From: CAYLOP01 sp964385305
Lineage (GTDB): Bacteria; Chloroflexota; Anaerolineae; Anaerolineales; E44-bin32
NCBI GenBank assembly: GCA_964385305.1
Contig: CAYLOP010000010.1
Location: 1-45,456 of the forward strand
Length of the DNA stretch: 45,456 nucleotides
Direction: 5' to 3'
Each line of letters starts with the position of its first letter. Position 1 is the stretch's first letter. Positions 7,779 to 15,708 of the stretch are shown here, piece after piece. The notes below the pieces were generated by a model that was not told the origin of the DNA, made no database searches, and saw nothing but the letters and a program-made list of their open reading frames with translations. The position numbers and the translations under genes are program-made.

Positions 7779-8594
7779 CTATAGAGATCGAATTCGATCG
7801 ATCAGACGATTGACTAATGACGTTTGTTGTTTTCTGTCCACCGGAGGCAGTTGCCTTGCTTGCTTGGGCATGGGCATGCCATCTGGGCGCACAATTTCAA
7901 CCAAGCCAGCCTGGATCAAGCCGTATACGATGCGGCGGATTTCTAACTGGCTCATCTTATTGGTTTTAGCGATCTGCTTGATGGTGTTCTTGGGATTGAT
8001 ATAGGAGACGACTCGCCATTCTTCCACGGTTAGATTCACATCACGGATGTTCGCCCCCGGACGGGCGACGAAATTAAGCGCCATGTTGAGATTGGGAAGT
8101 TCTTCCTGGAGCTGTTCCCACTCCTGCACACGACGTGAACCCTCCATAATGATGTTTTCGAGATCCATACGAATCGTGATGGTTTCATCAGGAGGGAGAA
8201 CATCAGCATCGAAACGAAAGACCCCATCACTCCATGTGAAGAGTTCGTAAATGGTGTCCAGCAAATACTGGCGCAAGGCGGTAAGGATATCCTGTTGTGT
8301 CAGGTAACCCGCGTTGATGAGCAATAAGCCGAGTTCTTTATCGCTTTTATCGCTCGCGTGCTTCTTGATCAAACGGGCTTGTTTGTTGGTGATCTTTCCA
8401 GATCTTGTCAGGACACTGATGAGCGAGCCGTCTTCGTTTGCGGATTGAGCATAAATCAACTTGCCTTGACGGAAAGAAACCCAGGTCACCTCATCAGGCC
8501 CCTCGACTGTGAGTGTTCCGGTCTTTCGAGCCAAGTTGATAAGATTGAGCAATTGTGTGATGGTGAAATCGCGTAGATTACCCTTGAGTGCCAT
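7779..8594 (-). CDS. DUF4388 (PatA N-terminal-like) protein
   Basis: A 271-residue cytosolic protein. Residues 1-160 match DUF4388: the opening LKGNLRDFTITQLLNLINLARKTGTL, the GKLIYAQS strand and the YLLDTIYELFTWSDGVFRF segment. A second part (about 185-240) looks like a winged helix (YINPKNTIKQIAKTNKMSQLEIRRIVYGLIQAGLVEIV). Such proteins commonly accompany small GTPases in Chloroflexota, Deinococcus and Myxococcota and are presumed adaptors or effectors. It is the first gene of a DUF4388-GTPase-V4R set, with AAGAGG before the ATG. DNA binding by the C-terminal part is possible but unproven. Confidence 0.85.
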   Translation of the reverse strand: MALKGNLRDFTITQLLNLINLARKTGTLTVEGPDEVTWVSFRQGKLIYAQSANEDGSLISVLTRSGKITNKQARLIKKHASDKSDKELGLLLINAGYLTQQDILTALRQYLLDTIYELFTWSDGVFRFDADVLPPDETITIRMDLENIIMEGSRRVQEWEQLQEELPNLNMALNFVARPGANIRDVNLTVEEWRVVSYINPKNTIKQIAKTNKMSQLEIRRIVYGLIQAGLVEIVRPDGMPMPKQARQLPPVDRKQQTSLVNRLIDRIRSL

Positions 8595-8704
8595 AGGGCC
8601 TCTTATTAACTTTCCCGTGTAGCGTCAGCCTGGGCAAAGCAGCACACTAGGATCTGTAATTGCACAAGAGCTTTTACGTTATGCATATGCTATCGGGTGG
8701 CGGG

Positions 8705-8734
8705 ATTATACCCTCACTAGATAGGTATTCGCAA
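8705..8734 (-). promoter_or_regulatory. Candidate promoter for the DUF4388-GTPase-V4R genes
   Basis: Minus-strand TTGCGA (8734-8729), 18-base spacer, TATAAT (8710-8705). It lies about 110 bases before the DUF4388 start. The remainder of the 284-base spacer (8595-8878) shows no recognisable feature. Confidence 0.5.
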
Positions 8735-8878
8735 ATTCCTTTGGTACACAAGCTCCTATCAGAATATATACCATCCCAGGATGTTCTTCCACTGGACCGT
8801 TGGTAAGGCTTCCGGCGCAGGGGAGTCACATGCTGATGGGGCTTGCGCGCTGCACACTAGCCTGTCCATAGCGCATAT

Positions 8879-9496
8879 TCATGTGTTCCATCCTCCGCTC
8901 AATTGACGGACGTATTCGCTTGTGATGAATGCGTCAGGATCTGTGTGGAGAATTTGATCCATGAGAGGTTGGATGCGCCGTCTGGGAACATAGCAGTAGA
9001 TCACGCTGACAGATCCCGATCGACCCTGCCCAGAAAATTCTGTTGCGCCATGGTCAGTGTGATGGAGATCTTCCAGAATGGCTCTACCTCGACGCGTGCT
9101 TATGATGCGAACCAAGGTGTGACCTGGGGCGAGCTTACCCTCGATGATGATGCCAAACACACTGCCGGTCGCGAAACCTGTGGCATAGGCGACCAGATTC
9201 CAGGGATTGGACAGATCACCCAAGACCAGACTAACCGAGGCGATAAAGAGAAGAGCATTGATCAGGGCAAGCAGCCAGACGATCCAACGCTGACCGCGAA
9301 AGATGAAGAACACGCGAAGCGTGGAGAGCGTTAGATTTGCTGTGCGGAAGATGAATATCAAGAGCGCGGATAGGTATGGCGGCGGGGCTTCCCAGGGAAG
9401 TGCCAGAAGAAAGAAGGGATCGATAAGGGTAGGAAAGGAGGATGGGGTGCCAGAGGCAAGCCATGCGCTGAAGGCGTCAGAAGGAATGGGAATCAT
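8879..9496 (-). CDS. UPF0316 (DUF2179/DUF5698) membrane protein, copy 2
   Basis: A 205-residue protein with three or four membrane helices (about residues 26-110) and a soluble C-terminal domain. The motif RTANLTLSTLRVFFIFRG and the ATGFATGSVFGIIIEGKLAPG segment match UPF0316; the C-terminal part GSVSVIYCYVPRRRIQPLMDQI...DPDAFITSEYVR is the DUF2179 fold. Function is unknown. It starts 7 bases after a paralogue with the same architecture, so this is a tandem duplication. Compared with its neighbour it has an extra N-terminal segment of about 35 residues. Confidence 0.85.
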   Translation of the reverse strand: MIPIPSDAFSAWLASGTPSSFPTLIDPFFLLALPWEAPPPYLSALLIFIFRTANLTLSTLRVFFIFRGQRWIVWLLALINALLFIASVSLVLGDLSNPWNLVAYATGFATGSVFGIIIEGKLAPGHTLVRIISTRRGRAILEDLHHTDHGATEFSGQGRSGSVSVIYCYVPRRRIQPLMDQILHTDPDAFITSEYVRQLSGGWNT

Positions 9497-9503
9497 CAGA
9501 GAT

Positions 9504-10037
9504 TCACGCGCGCCAATAGCCGCGGTGAAGTGGACGAATATCCTCTACAGTGATGAAGGCATCAGGGTCAATCTTGTAGACGTTCTTCCTAACGGCATCA
9601 ATATCACGCCGACGGACGCTACTGGTGATCACGGATACGGTACCATCTTTCCCGCGGCCGGGTAATTCAGTGGCGGCGTATCCATCCTTTCGGATGGCCT
9701 CGGCAATCGCAGACCCAAGACGGGAGCTGATGATGCTCATCTGTCCGAAGCCGATTGCAAAGCGTCCTTCAATGGTCATGCCAACCACATTACCGGTGGC
9801 AAATCCCCCTGCATATGCCACGACGTTCCACAAGTTATTCAAGTTACTTAGCACACTCGTCACTGCAATAACCCACAAGGCCGATTGGAAGAATCCCAAG
9901 ATCCAGGCTTGTGGCTTTCGGCCGCGGATCACAAACAGTACCCGCAGTGTGTCAAGCGACATATCCGTTACACGCAACAGAAATATCACGAAGGGAAGAA
10001 TAACAGGATGAATAGAAAAGAGATTGAGCATGTTCAT
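9504..10037 (-). CDS. UPF0316 (DUF2179/DUF5698) membrane protein, copy 1
   Basis: A 177-residue membrane protein paralogous to the next gene: LRVTDMSLDTLRVLFVIRGRK (about 21-41), AGGFATGNVVGMTIEGRFAIG, and the soluble C-terminal GTVSVITSSVRRRDIDAVRKNVYKIDPDAFITVEDIR. Residues conserved between the copies fall in the third helix and the DUF2179 domain. It starts 4 bases after the glycogen phosphorylase stop and is likely in that transcript, although no functional link to glycogen is evident. Role unknown; DUF2179 domains are suspected of ligand sensing. Confidence 0.86.
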   Translation of the reverse strand: MNMLNLFSIHPVILPFVIFLLRVTDMSLDTLRVLFVIRGRKPQAWILGFFQSALWVIAVTSVLSNLNNLWNVVAYAGGFATGNVVGMTIEGRFAIGFGQMSIISSRLGSAIAEAIRKDGYAATELPGRGKDGTVSVITSSVRRRDIDAVRKNVYKIDPDAFITVEDIRPLHRGYWRA

Positions 10038-10041
10038 ACCC

Positions 10042-12201
10042 TTATTTCACGTTGGGGTCTGGAAGCGCCGGTAAATACATCTCATGCGCGTATTCTTTCA
10101 CCATGCGGCTCATGTTGAATCGTGGTCCGAGAGAGCGAATGGACTCCTTAACCCATCCAAGCCATTCGCTGGGTAGATCGTCTGCGGAGCGTTCGTAGTA
10201 GAGTGGTACGATTTGATTCTCAAGGATTTCATAGAGGGACTTGACATCCTCAGCATCCTGAGCATCGGGGTCATCATAATCGCGATCAGCTCCAATCGCC
10301 CAGCCATTGCGTCCGTTGTATCCCTCTCGCCACCATCCATCAAGGACAGAAAAGTTGAGAACCCCATTAATCGCCGCTTTCTGCCCGGATGTCCCAGAAG
10401 CCTCATTTGGACGGCGAGGGGTGTTAAGCCACACATCCACACCCTGGATGAGATAGCGTGCAATGTTCATGTCGTAATCTTCCAGGAAGACGAGCCGACC
10501 GCTGTTCTCCGCACGTTTCACACTTCGGTAGACCTCCTGGATCAGACGTTTACCGGGCTCATCTGCCGGGTGTGCTTTGCCTGCGAAAATTAATTGTATG
10601 GGTTTGCCAGGTTGATTGATGATCTTAAGGAGTCGCTCAAGGTCGCGGAGGATCAAGCTGGCGCGCTTGTAGGTGGCAAATCGACGAGCAAAACCAATCG
10701 TCAGGGCATAAGGATCGAGCAGGACACCGCTGGCAATCACTTGTACGGGATGGGTTTCCCCAGATCTCCATTGTATTCGAACGCGTTCACGCATGTAGGC
10801 AACGAGTTTGCGTTTGAGGTGTCTGTGCACTTCCCAAAGTTCTTTGTCTGGGATGCGTTCGACGTATTCCCAGATTTCTGGATCATCCAAATGGCGGGCC
10901 CAGTCCTCCGGAAAATGGCGATCGAAGAGATGGCGTAGTCGTCTGGCGATCCAGGTAGGCGTATGGACGCCGTTAGTAATGTATTGGATGGGGGCAGGTT
11001 TATTCGGCCATAAGTAGGACCACATCTCACGAGCGACTTGGCCGTGTAATTCGGAGACTGCATTACGCTGCCCAGACATGCGCATGGCGAGAGCTGCCAT
11101 GTTGAATGTCTCACCCCAGGGTTCTGTCTGGCGGGCAAGGTCAATGAAAGCTTCCCGATCCAGCTTAAGCTCCGGCCAGTATGCACTGAAGTATTTGTCC
11201 ATCAAGATGATTGGGAAAAGATCGTGGCCCGCCGGAACGGGTGTGTGTGTCGTAAATACCGTGGTCGCTTTGACGCTCCTGAGTGCTTCCTCAAACGAAT
11301 GCTCTGCTTGGCAAAGCTCGCGCATCCGTTCCAGGGTCATAAAAGCCGAGTGCCCTTCGTTGAGATGCCAAACAGCAGGGTTGTAGCCTATGGCACGCAG
11401 CGCTCTCACCCCACCAATGCCGAGGATAATTTCCTGGGAGATCCGCGACTCAAGGTCGCTGGTGTACAAGTGGGCAGTCAGGGTGCGATCGGAGGGCTGG
11501 TTGACCGGAACGTCGCAATCAAGCAAGAATAGTGGGATTCGACCCACCTGGACGCGCCAGGTGCGGGCGTGCACCATCCTCCCCGCGAGATCCACGCTGA
11601 TCGTCAGGGGTTGGTTTTGGTTATCGAGTACGGGGAATACAGGGAGATCCGTAAAGGACAGACTGGTGTAGCGGGCTTCCTGCCAACCGTCCTCTGTGAT
11701 GTGCTGAACGAAGTAGCCTTGTGTGTAGAGAAAGCCAACCGCGGCCATGGGAAGGCCAAGATCGCTTGCCTCTTTAAGATGATCACCAGAAAGTACCCCT
11801 AATCCACCTGCGTAAATCGGGAGGGTTTCGTGAAGGCCGAATTCGGTTGAGAAGTAGGCGATGGGTTGGTTAAACCTATCCGGATAATTTTCTGCGTACC
11901 AGGTATGCTCGAAGCCTTCCATGTAATTGTCGAATGCCTCGAAGACCCGGTCGTAAAAGTCGAGGTAATAGCGATCGTTGGTGGCTGCGGCCAATTGGTC
12001 CCGGCCGACCGTCCGAAGGAAGCGAACGGGATTGTGATATGTCTCTTCCCATCTCTCGGGATCGATAAACTTATAAACGCGATCGGCGTCGCAATTCCAT
12101 GTCCACCAGAGGTTGTAAGCTAGCTCTGTCAGACGTCGAAGACGCCGTGGGAGGTCGAAACCGTTGGGGATAGTGTTTATCATCGGTTGGTAGAAAGCCA
12201 T
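10042..12201 (-). CDS. glgP: Glycogen/alpha-glucan phosphorylase (short GT35 form)
   Basis: A 719-residue cytosolic enzyme that releases glucose-1-phosphate from alpha-1,4-glucans. The N-terminus (LRRLTELAYNLWWTWN, about 20-35) is the DUF3417 domain of the short bacterial/archaeal phosphorylases. Further motifs are PIAYFSTEFGLHETLPIYAGGLGVLSGDH (split over about 112-141), VWHLNEGHSAF, and the pyridoxal-phosphate site EASGTSGQKAAING with the Schiff-base lysine at 608. Length fits this subgroup (about 700-850). Divergent from the lactate genes. Two UPF0316 genes follow within a few bases. Confidence 0.95.
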   Translation of the reverse strand: MAFYQPMINTIPNGFDLPRRLRRLTELAYNLWWTWNCDADRVYKFIDPERWEETYHNPVRFLRTVGRDQLAAATNDRYYLDFYDRVFEAFDNYMEGFEHTWYAENYPDRFNQPIAYFSTEFGLHETLPIYAGGLGVLSGDHLKEASDLGLPMAAVGFLYTQGYFVQHITEDGWQEARYTSLSFTDLPVFPVLDNQNQPLTISVDLAGRMVHARTWRVQVGRIPLFLLDCDVPVNQPSDRTLTAHLYTSDLESRISQEIILGIGGVRALRAIGYNPAVWHLNEGHSAFMTLERMRELCQAEHSFEEALRSVKATTVFTTHTPVPAGHDLFPIILMDKYFSAYWPELKLDREAFIDLARQTEPWGETFNMAALAMRMSGQRNAVSELHGQVAREMWSYLWPNKPAPIQYITNGVHTPTWIARRLRHLFDRHFPEDWARHLDDPEIWEYVERIPDKELWEVHRHLKRKLVAYMRERVRIQWRSGETHPVQVIASGVLLDPYALTIGFARRFATYKRASLILRDLERLLKIINQPGKPIQLIFAGKAHPADEPGKRLIQEVYRSVKRAENSGRLVFLEDYDMNIARYLIQGVDVWLNTPRRPNEASGTSGQKAAINGVLNFSVLDGWWREGYNGRNGWAIGADRDYDDPDAQDAEDVKSLYEILENQIVPLYYERSADDLPSEWLGWVKESIRSLGPRFNMSRMVKEYAHEMYLPALPDPNVK

Positions 12202-12238
12202 CTCGATTTATCTCTTTTCTTTTGATTTGATCACCATG

Positions 12239-12329
12239 TTAGGCGGTATATTACCATGCTGCCTACCGATCGCCTAACCTGTCTGCGCAAAGGTTTGCGT
12301 TTGTAGAAGCTGGATTCCTCAGAGAATCC
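12239..12329. promoter_or_regulatory. glgP-lutA divergent control region with three inverted repeats
   Basis: The 146-base spacer holds TTAGGCG (12239-12245) inverted at 12271-12277, the perfect palindrome CGCAAA-GG-TTTGCG (12286-12299), and GGATTC-N6-GAATCC (12312-12329) just before lutA. A candidate minus-strand glgP promoter is TTAGGC (12277-12272), 18 bases, TAATAT (12253-12248), with its -35 inside one repeat arm. The palindromes look like operators; the cognate regulator is not in the window. Confidence 0.45.
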
Positions 12330-12347
12330 ACGGCATAATTGGCAGCT

Positions 12348-13091
12348 ATGGTGACAGATCAACCCGTACAGCTTTTTATAACATGCCTGATCGATAGTAT
12401 GTTCCCCGAAATTGGCGAGGCTGTCGTCGAAGTGCTTGCACGTGCGGGGGTGCGAATCGAGATTCCCCCGAATCAAACCTGTTGCGGACAGCCACCATTC
12501 AATGCGGGTTTTCATCAGGAGGCCACTCGCATCGCGCGGCACACGATCGAGGTATTTAACAGAACGCAAGGACCGCTGATCTTACCATCCGGCTCTTGTG
12601 CAGCGATGATTCGTCATGGTTATGGTGAGCTTTTCAAGGATGACCCCATTTGGCTTCCCAAGGCCAAAGTGCTCGCAGCTCGGACCTATGAACTGAGTGA
12701 ATTCCTGGTCGATCAACTTGGCGTCTTGGATATCGGGGCGCACTACAAAGGTAAGCTTGCCTATCATCCCTCCTGTCATCTCTTGCGCGAGTTGGGTGTG
12801 GATCGCCAGCCTTGGACTTTATTGCAGCATGTCGAGGGTCCAGAACTCGTGCGGCTCCCTGCAGAGTGCTGTGGGTTCGGGGGCGTGTTCGCTGTGGATC
12901 AACACGAGATATCGGGGGAGATGCTTAAACGAAAGATGGCACAAGTGGAGCAATCCGGCGCGGATGTCGTTGTGGGGTGCGATGTAAGTTGCCTGATGCA
13001 CATTGAAGGCGGTTTAAGGCATGTTGGTTCCCCAGTGCGTTGTGCACATCTTGCGCAAATCTTGGTGGGAGAGAAGGCGGGCTTGCGATGA
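12348..13091 (+). CDS. lutA: LutA-like lactate utilization Fe-S protein (CCG domains)
   Basis: A 247-residue protein with two cysteine-rich CCG domains, as in LutA/YkgE and the C-subunits of glycolate and anaerobic glycerol-3-phosphate dehydrogenases. The first (NQTCCGQPPFNAG, about 43-55) and second (PAECCGFGGVFAV, about 176-188) motifs are intact, along with HPSCHLLRELG between them. It would work with LutB and LutC to oxidise L-lactate to pyruvate. I chose ATG at 12348; a TTG at 12339 is possible. Its stop overlaps the lutBC start by 4 bases (ATGA). No lactate permease is nearby. Confidence 0.87.
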   Translation: MVTDQPVQLFITCLIDSMFPEIGEAVVEVLARAGVRIEIPPNQTCCGQPPFNAGFHQEATRIARHTIEVFNRTQGPLILPSGSCAAMIRHGYGELFKDDPIWLPKAKVLAARTYELSEFLVDQLGVLDIGAHYKGKLAYHPSCHLLRELGVDRQPWTLLQHVEGPELVRLPAECCGFGGVFAVDQHEISGEMLKRKMAQVEQSGADVVVGCDVSCLMHIEGGLRHVGSPVRCAHLAQILVGEKAGLR

Positions 13092-15124
13092 TGGCGGAAT
13101 TCCGCAAACGCATACGGGAAGCGATCGCGAATCCCGTTTTACAGCGCGCCCTCGACCAAAACGCGGAGCGGCGCTTGCAAGCAAGAGAAAGCGCCTACGC
13201 CAGTATCCCCAATGTTGAGGATTTGCGTCAGAATCTCCGTGAAGTTCGCGAGAAGACCGTAAACAACTTAGAACCTTATCTGGTTCAATTGCGTGAGAAT
13301 CTTCAGGCTCATGGAGTCCGCGTTCATTGGGCGGAAGATGCCGAGCAAGCGTGCCAGATCGTGTTACGTATCGCGCATGATCACAATGCTCGTTTAATCG
13401 CAAAGTCAAAGTCGATGGTCAGCGAGGAGATCGCGCTGAATCACGCGCTTGAGAAAGCCGGGCTGCAGGTGGTGGAAACCGATCTGGGTGAATACATTGT
13501 GCAACTGCGTGGTGAGCCACCTGCACATATCATCACGCCAGCAGTTCACCTATTGCGGGAGGACGTCGGAGAAACATTCGCGCGGGAGTTGGGCGTGCCT
13601 TATACGACAGATGTTGAGGTGATGACCGAGACAGCGCGCGAGAGGCTGCGCGAGGTATTTCTTTCTGCGGATATCGGTATTTCGGGTGTCAACTGTGCAG
13701 TGGCAGAAAGCGGAACGCTTTGTCTTGTGACCAACGAGGGCAACGGACGAATGGTCACCACGCTGCCGCTAGTGCATATTGCTCTTTTGGGAATAGAGCG
13801 CATCGTACCCACGTTGCCAGATCTGGCCAACTTGCTTCAATTGCTACCGCCTGCTGCAACGGGTCAGACCATCACGAGTTATATCTCACTCATCCAGGCG
13901 CCTCGCGGGGCGAATGATCCCGACGGACCCTCTGAGCGGCATGTAATTCTGTTGGATAACGGTCGTCGTGCGATGGCGGATTCGCCCTTGGCGGAGTCGC
14001 TACTTTGCATACGTTGTGGCGCGTGCCTTAACGCCTGCCCGGTGTTCCAGGAGATCGGCGGTCATGCCTATGGCAGTGTTTATCCGGGACCAATCGGTTC
14101 GGTGATCTCGCCAGGGTTGTTTGGTGTGCGTGCGTACGGGCACCTTGCCAAAGCCTCAACACTATGCGGCGCGTGCCAGGAAGTCTGCCCTGTGATGATT
14201 GACCTGCCGACGATGCTTCTGCGGGTGCGCAAATCCTATGTTACTCAAGCCGCATCCAAGCCCATGCGGTGGGGAATGCGCGCTTACGCATGGCTGATGG
14301 CCCACCCCATACGATATCGTTGGGCCAAGACCTTGGCGTCGTGGTTCAGCCGGGTGATGCCGCGTGAGGATGGCTGGATCCGAACGCTTCCCCCTCCATT
14401 TGCTGCTTGGACGGCCACACGTCGATTTCCGCGTTTTGCCCACAGATCTTTCCTTGCCCAGGTCAGGACACGACTCATGCCAGTTTCTGAGAGGGAGCAA
14501 GGCTTTGAAGAAGTCATGCCAACAACCGCTCAGCCGCACACTGTCGCAGATGAGGACCTCACGGCGCGTTTCAAGCGCGAGTTGGAAGAATTGGGTGGGG
14601 AGTTTTTCGCATGCGAACGAGACCATGCGCCAGGGCGCATTGCTGCTGCACTGCGTGATCTCGGTGTGCACTCGGTGATGGCATGGGATGCCAGCGAGCC
14701 TCTCGTGGAGTCGGTCTTACCCCATCTGGCGAAGGAGGGCTTTCAGGTTGTCTCACCTGAGTTGCCTTTTAAGTGTGAAACGCAACGTACGCTGCAAATG
14801 GCTTTAAATTCCCTGCAGCATGTCGAGGTAGGGCTGACGGGTGCTGTGGCTGGATTGGCTCATACCGGGACAATCGTTGTTCCTGGGGGTTGGGGGCGCT
14901 CACAGTTGGCTTCTTTACTTCCCCATATGCACATCGCAGTTTTAGCTGAAGACACCATCCATGCCACGATGAAAGATTGGCTGACGGAGAGCGGTGAACG
15001 CTTACTCAGGGAAGCACCACAAGTGAGCTTGATCAGCGGGCCTTCGCGCACCGCGGATATTGAAATGACGCTCACCACGGGCGTTCATGGACCCAAACGA
15101 CTGATCGTTTTTTGTCTACATTGA
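13088..15124 (+). CDS. lutB: LutB-LutC fusion, lactate utilization Fe-S protein
   Basis: A 678-residue protein. The N-terminal part (about 1-470) is LutB-like: a LUD domain containing GISGVNCAVAESGTL, then ferredoxin-type clusters C307-x2-C310-x2-C313-x3-C317 and C360-x2-C363-x3-C367. The C-terminal part (about 490-678) is LutC-like and ends in the typical GPSRTADIEMTLTTGVHGP, with VAGLAHTGTIVV ahead of it. LutB and LutC are usually separate, so the fusion is noteworthy though not unique. It is coupled to lutA by an ATGA overlap; a second ATG follows directly. An upstream reading from 13040 lies inside lutA and is rejected. Confidence 0.9.
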   Translation: MMAEFRKRIREAIANPVLQRALDQNAERRLQARESAYASIPNVEDLRQNLREVREKTVNNLEPYLVQLRENLQAHGVRVHWAEDAEQACQIVLRIAHDHNARLIAKSKSMVSEEIALNHALEKAGLQVVETDLGEYIVQLRGEPPAHIITPAVHLLREDVGETFARELGVPYTTDVEVMTETARERLREVFLSADIGISGVNCAVAESGTLCLVTNEGNGRMVTTLPLVHIALLGIERIVPTLPDLANLLQLLPPAATGQTITSYISLIQAPRGANDPDGPSERHVILLDNGRRAMADSPLAESLLCIRCGACLNACPVFQEIGGHAYGSVYPGPIGSVISPGLFGVRAYGHLAKASTLCGACQEVCPVMIDLPTMLLRVRKSYVTQAASKPMRWGMRAYAWLMAHPIRYRWAKTLASWFSRVMPREDGWIRTLPPPFAAWTATRRFPRFAHRSFLAQVRTRLMPVSEREQGFEEVMPTTAQPHTVADEDLTARFKRELEELGGEFFACERDHAPGRIAAALRDLGVHSVMAWDASEPLVESVLPHLAKEGFQVVSPELPFKCETQRTLQMALNSLQHVEVGLTGAVAGLAHTGTIVVPGGWGRSQLASLLPHMHIAVLAEDTIHATMKDWLTESGERLLREAPQVSLISGPSRTADIEMTLTTGVHGPKRLIVFCLH

Positions 15125-15165
15125 ATCAAACGCTTGCTCGTGAGGGCGGGACAAGGGAGATTGAG

Positions 15166-15582
15166 CTATTCTCCAGTGACCTGCACGACGAGTTGCCGTT
15201 GTCGACTTCGGACATCGAAATCGAGGAAGATAATTTGCTGCCAGGTACCGAGGGTTAGGGTTCCCTCGACGACGGGAACGGTCAGGGATGGTTTGATGAG
15301 GGCGGCGCGTAGGTGTGAGTGCCCGTTGCCATCCCCCCAACGTAAGTTGTGGCGGTACTCCCGATCAGGGGGAGCAATCTCATCCAGGGTTCTGCGTAAA
15401 TCATCCAGTGCACCCGACTCATACTCAATTGTTGTAAGTGCACTGGTTGATGAGGGGGTAAAAATTGTGACCAACCCGTTCCACACATTGGAATCTTTTA
15501 AGATGCCTTCTACATGCCCTGTAATGTCGTGGATGTCACAATGCCCACGTGTGTTGAGTCTGATATGGCTTGTATGAACCAT
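15166..15582 (-). CDS. yjbQ: YjbQ/UPF0047 family protein (secondary thiamine-phosphate synthase)
   Basis: A 138-residue protein spanning the whole UPF0047 fold: DIHDITGHVEGIL near the N-terminus, GLVTIFTPSSTSALTTIEYE (37-56), and NGHSHLRAALIKPSLTVPV...GTWQQIIFLDFD (85-124). Conserved His and Glu residues of the proposed active site are present. Some members show weak thiamine-phosphate synthase activity, but the physiological role is debated. GAGGTGA precedes the ATG. It is 41 bases from the lut operon on the opposite strand and 126 bases from the diguanylate cyclase gene on the same strand. Confidence 0.92.
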   Translation of the reverse strand: MVHTSHIRLNTRGHCDIHDITGHVEGILKDSNVWNGLVTIFTPSSTSALTTIEYESGALDDLRRTLDEIAPPDREYRHNLRWGDGNGHSHLRAALIKPSLTVPVVEGTLTLGTWQQIIFLDFDVRSRQRQLVVQVTGE

Positions 15583-15708
15583 GCCATCACCTCGTGGCCG
15601 CCTCGTTCATGTCATGAAGAAGGGGACCAGAATGGGAATCCCTCGACCACCTCAGAATTCCATGAACCATCCTTATTTGTGCCAATTCCTAATGCTAATC
15701 TGGGATAG

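Noticed and set aside
15166..15582. YjbQ as part of the TPP-controlled thiamine regulon
   Set aside because: No TPP riboswitch precedes it, it is far from the thiamine operon, and the thiamine-phosphate synthase activity of the family is weak and debated.
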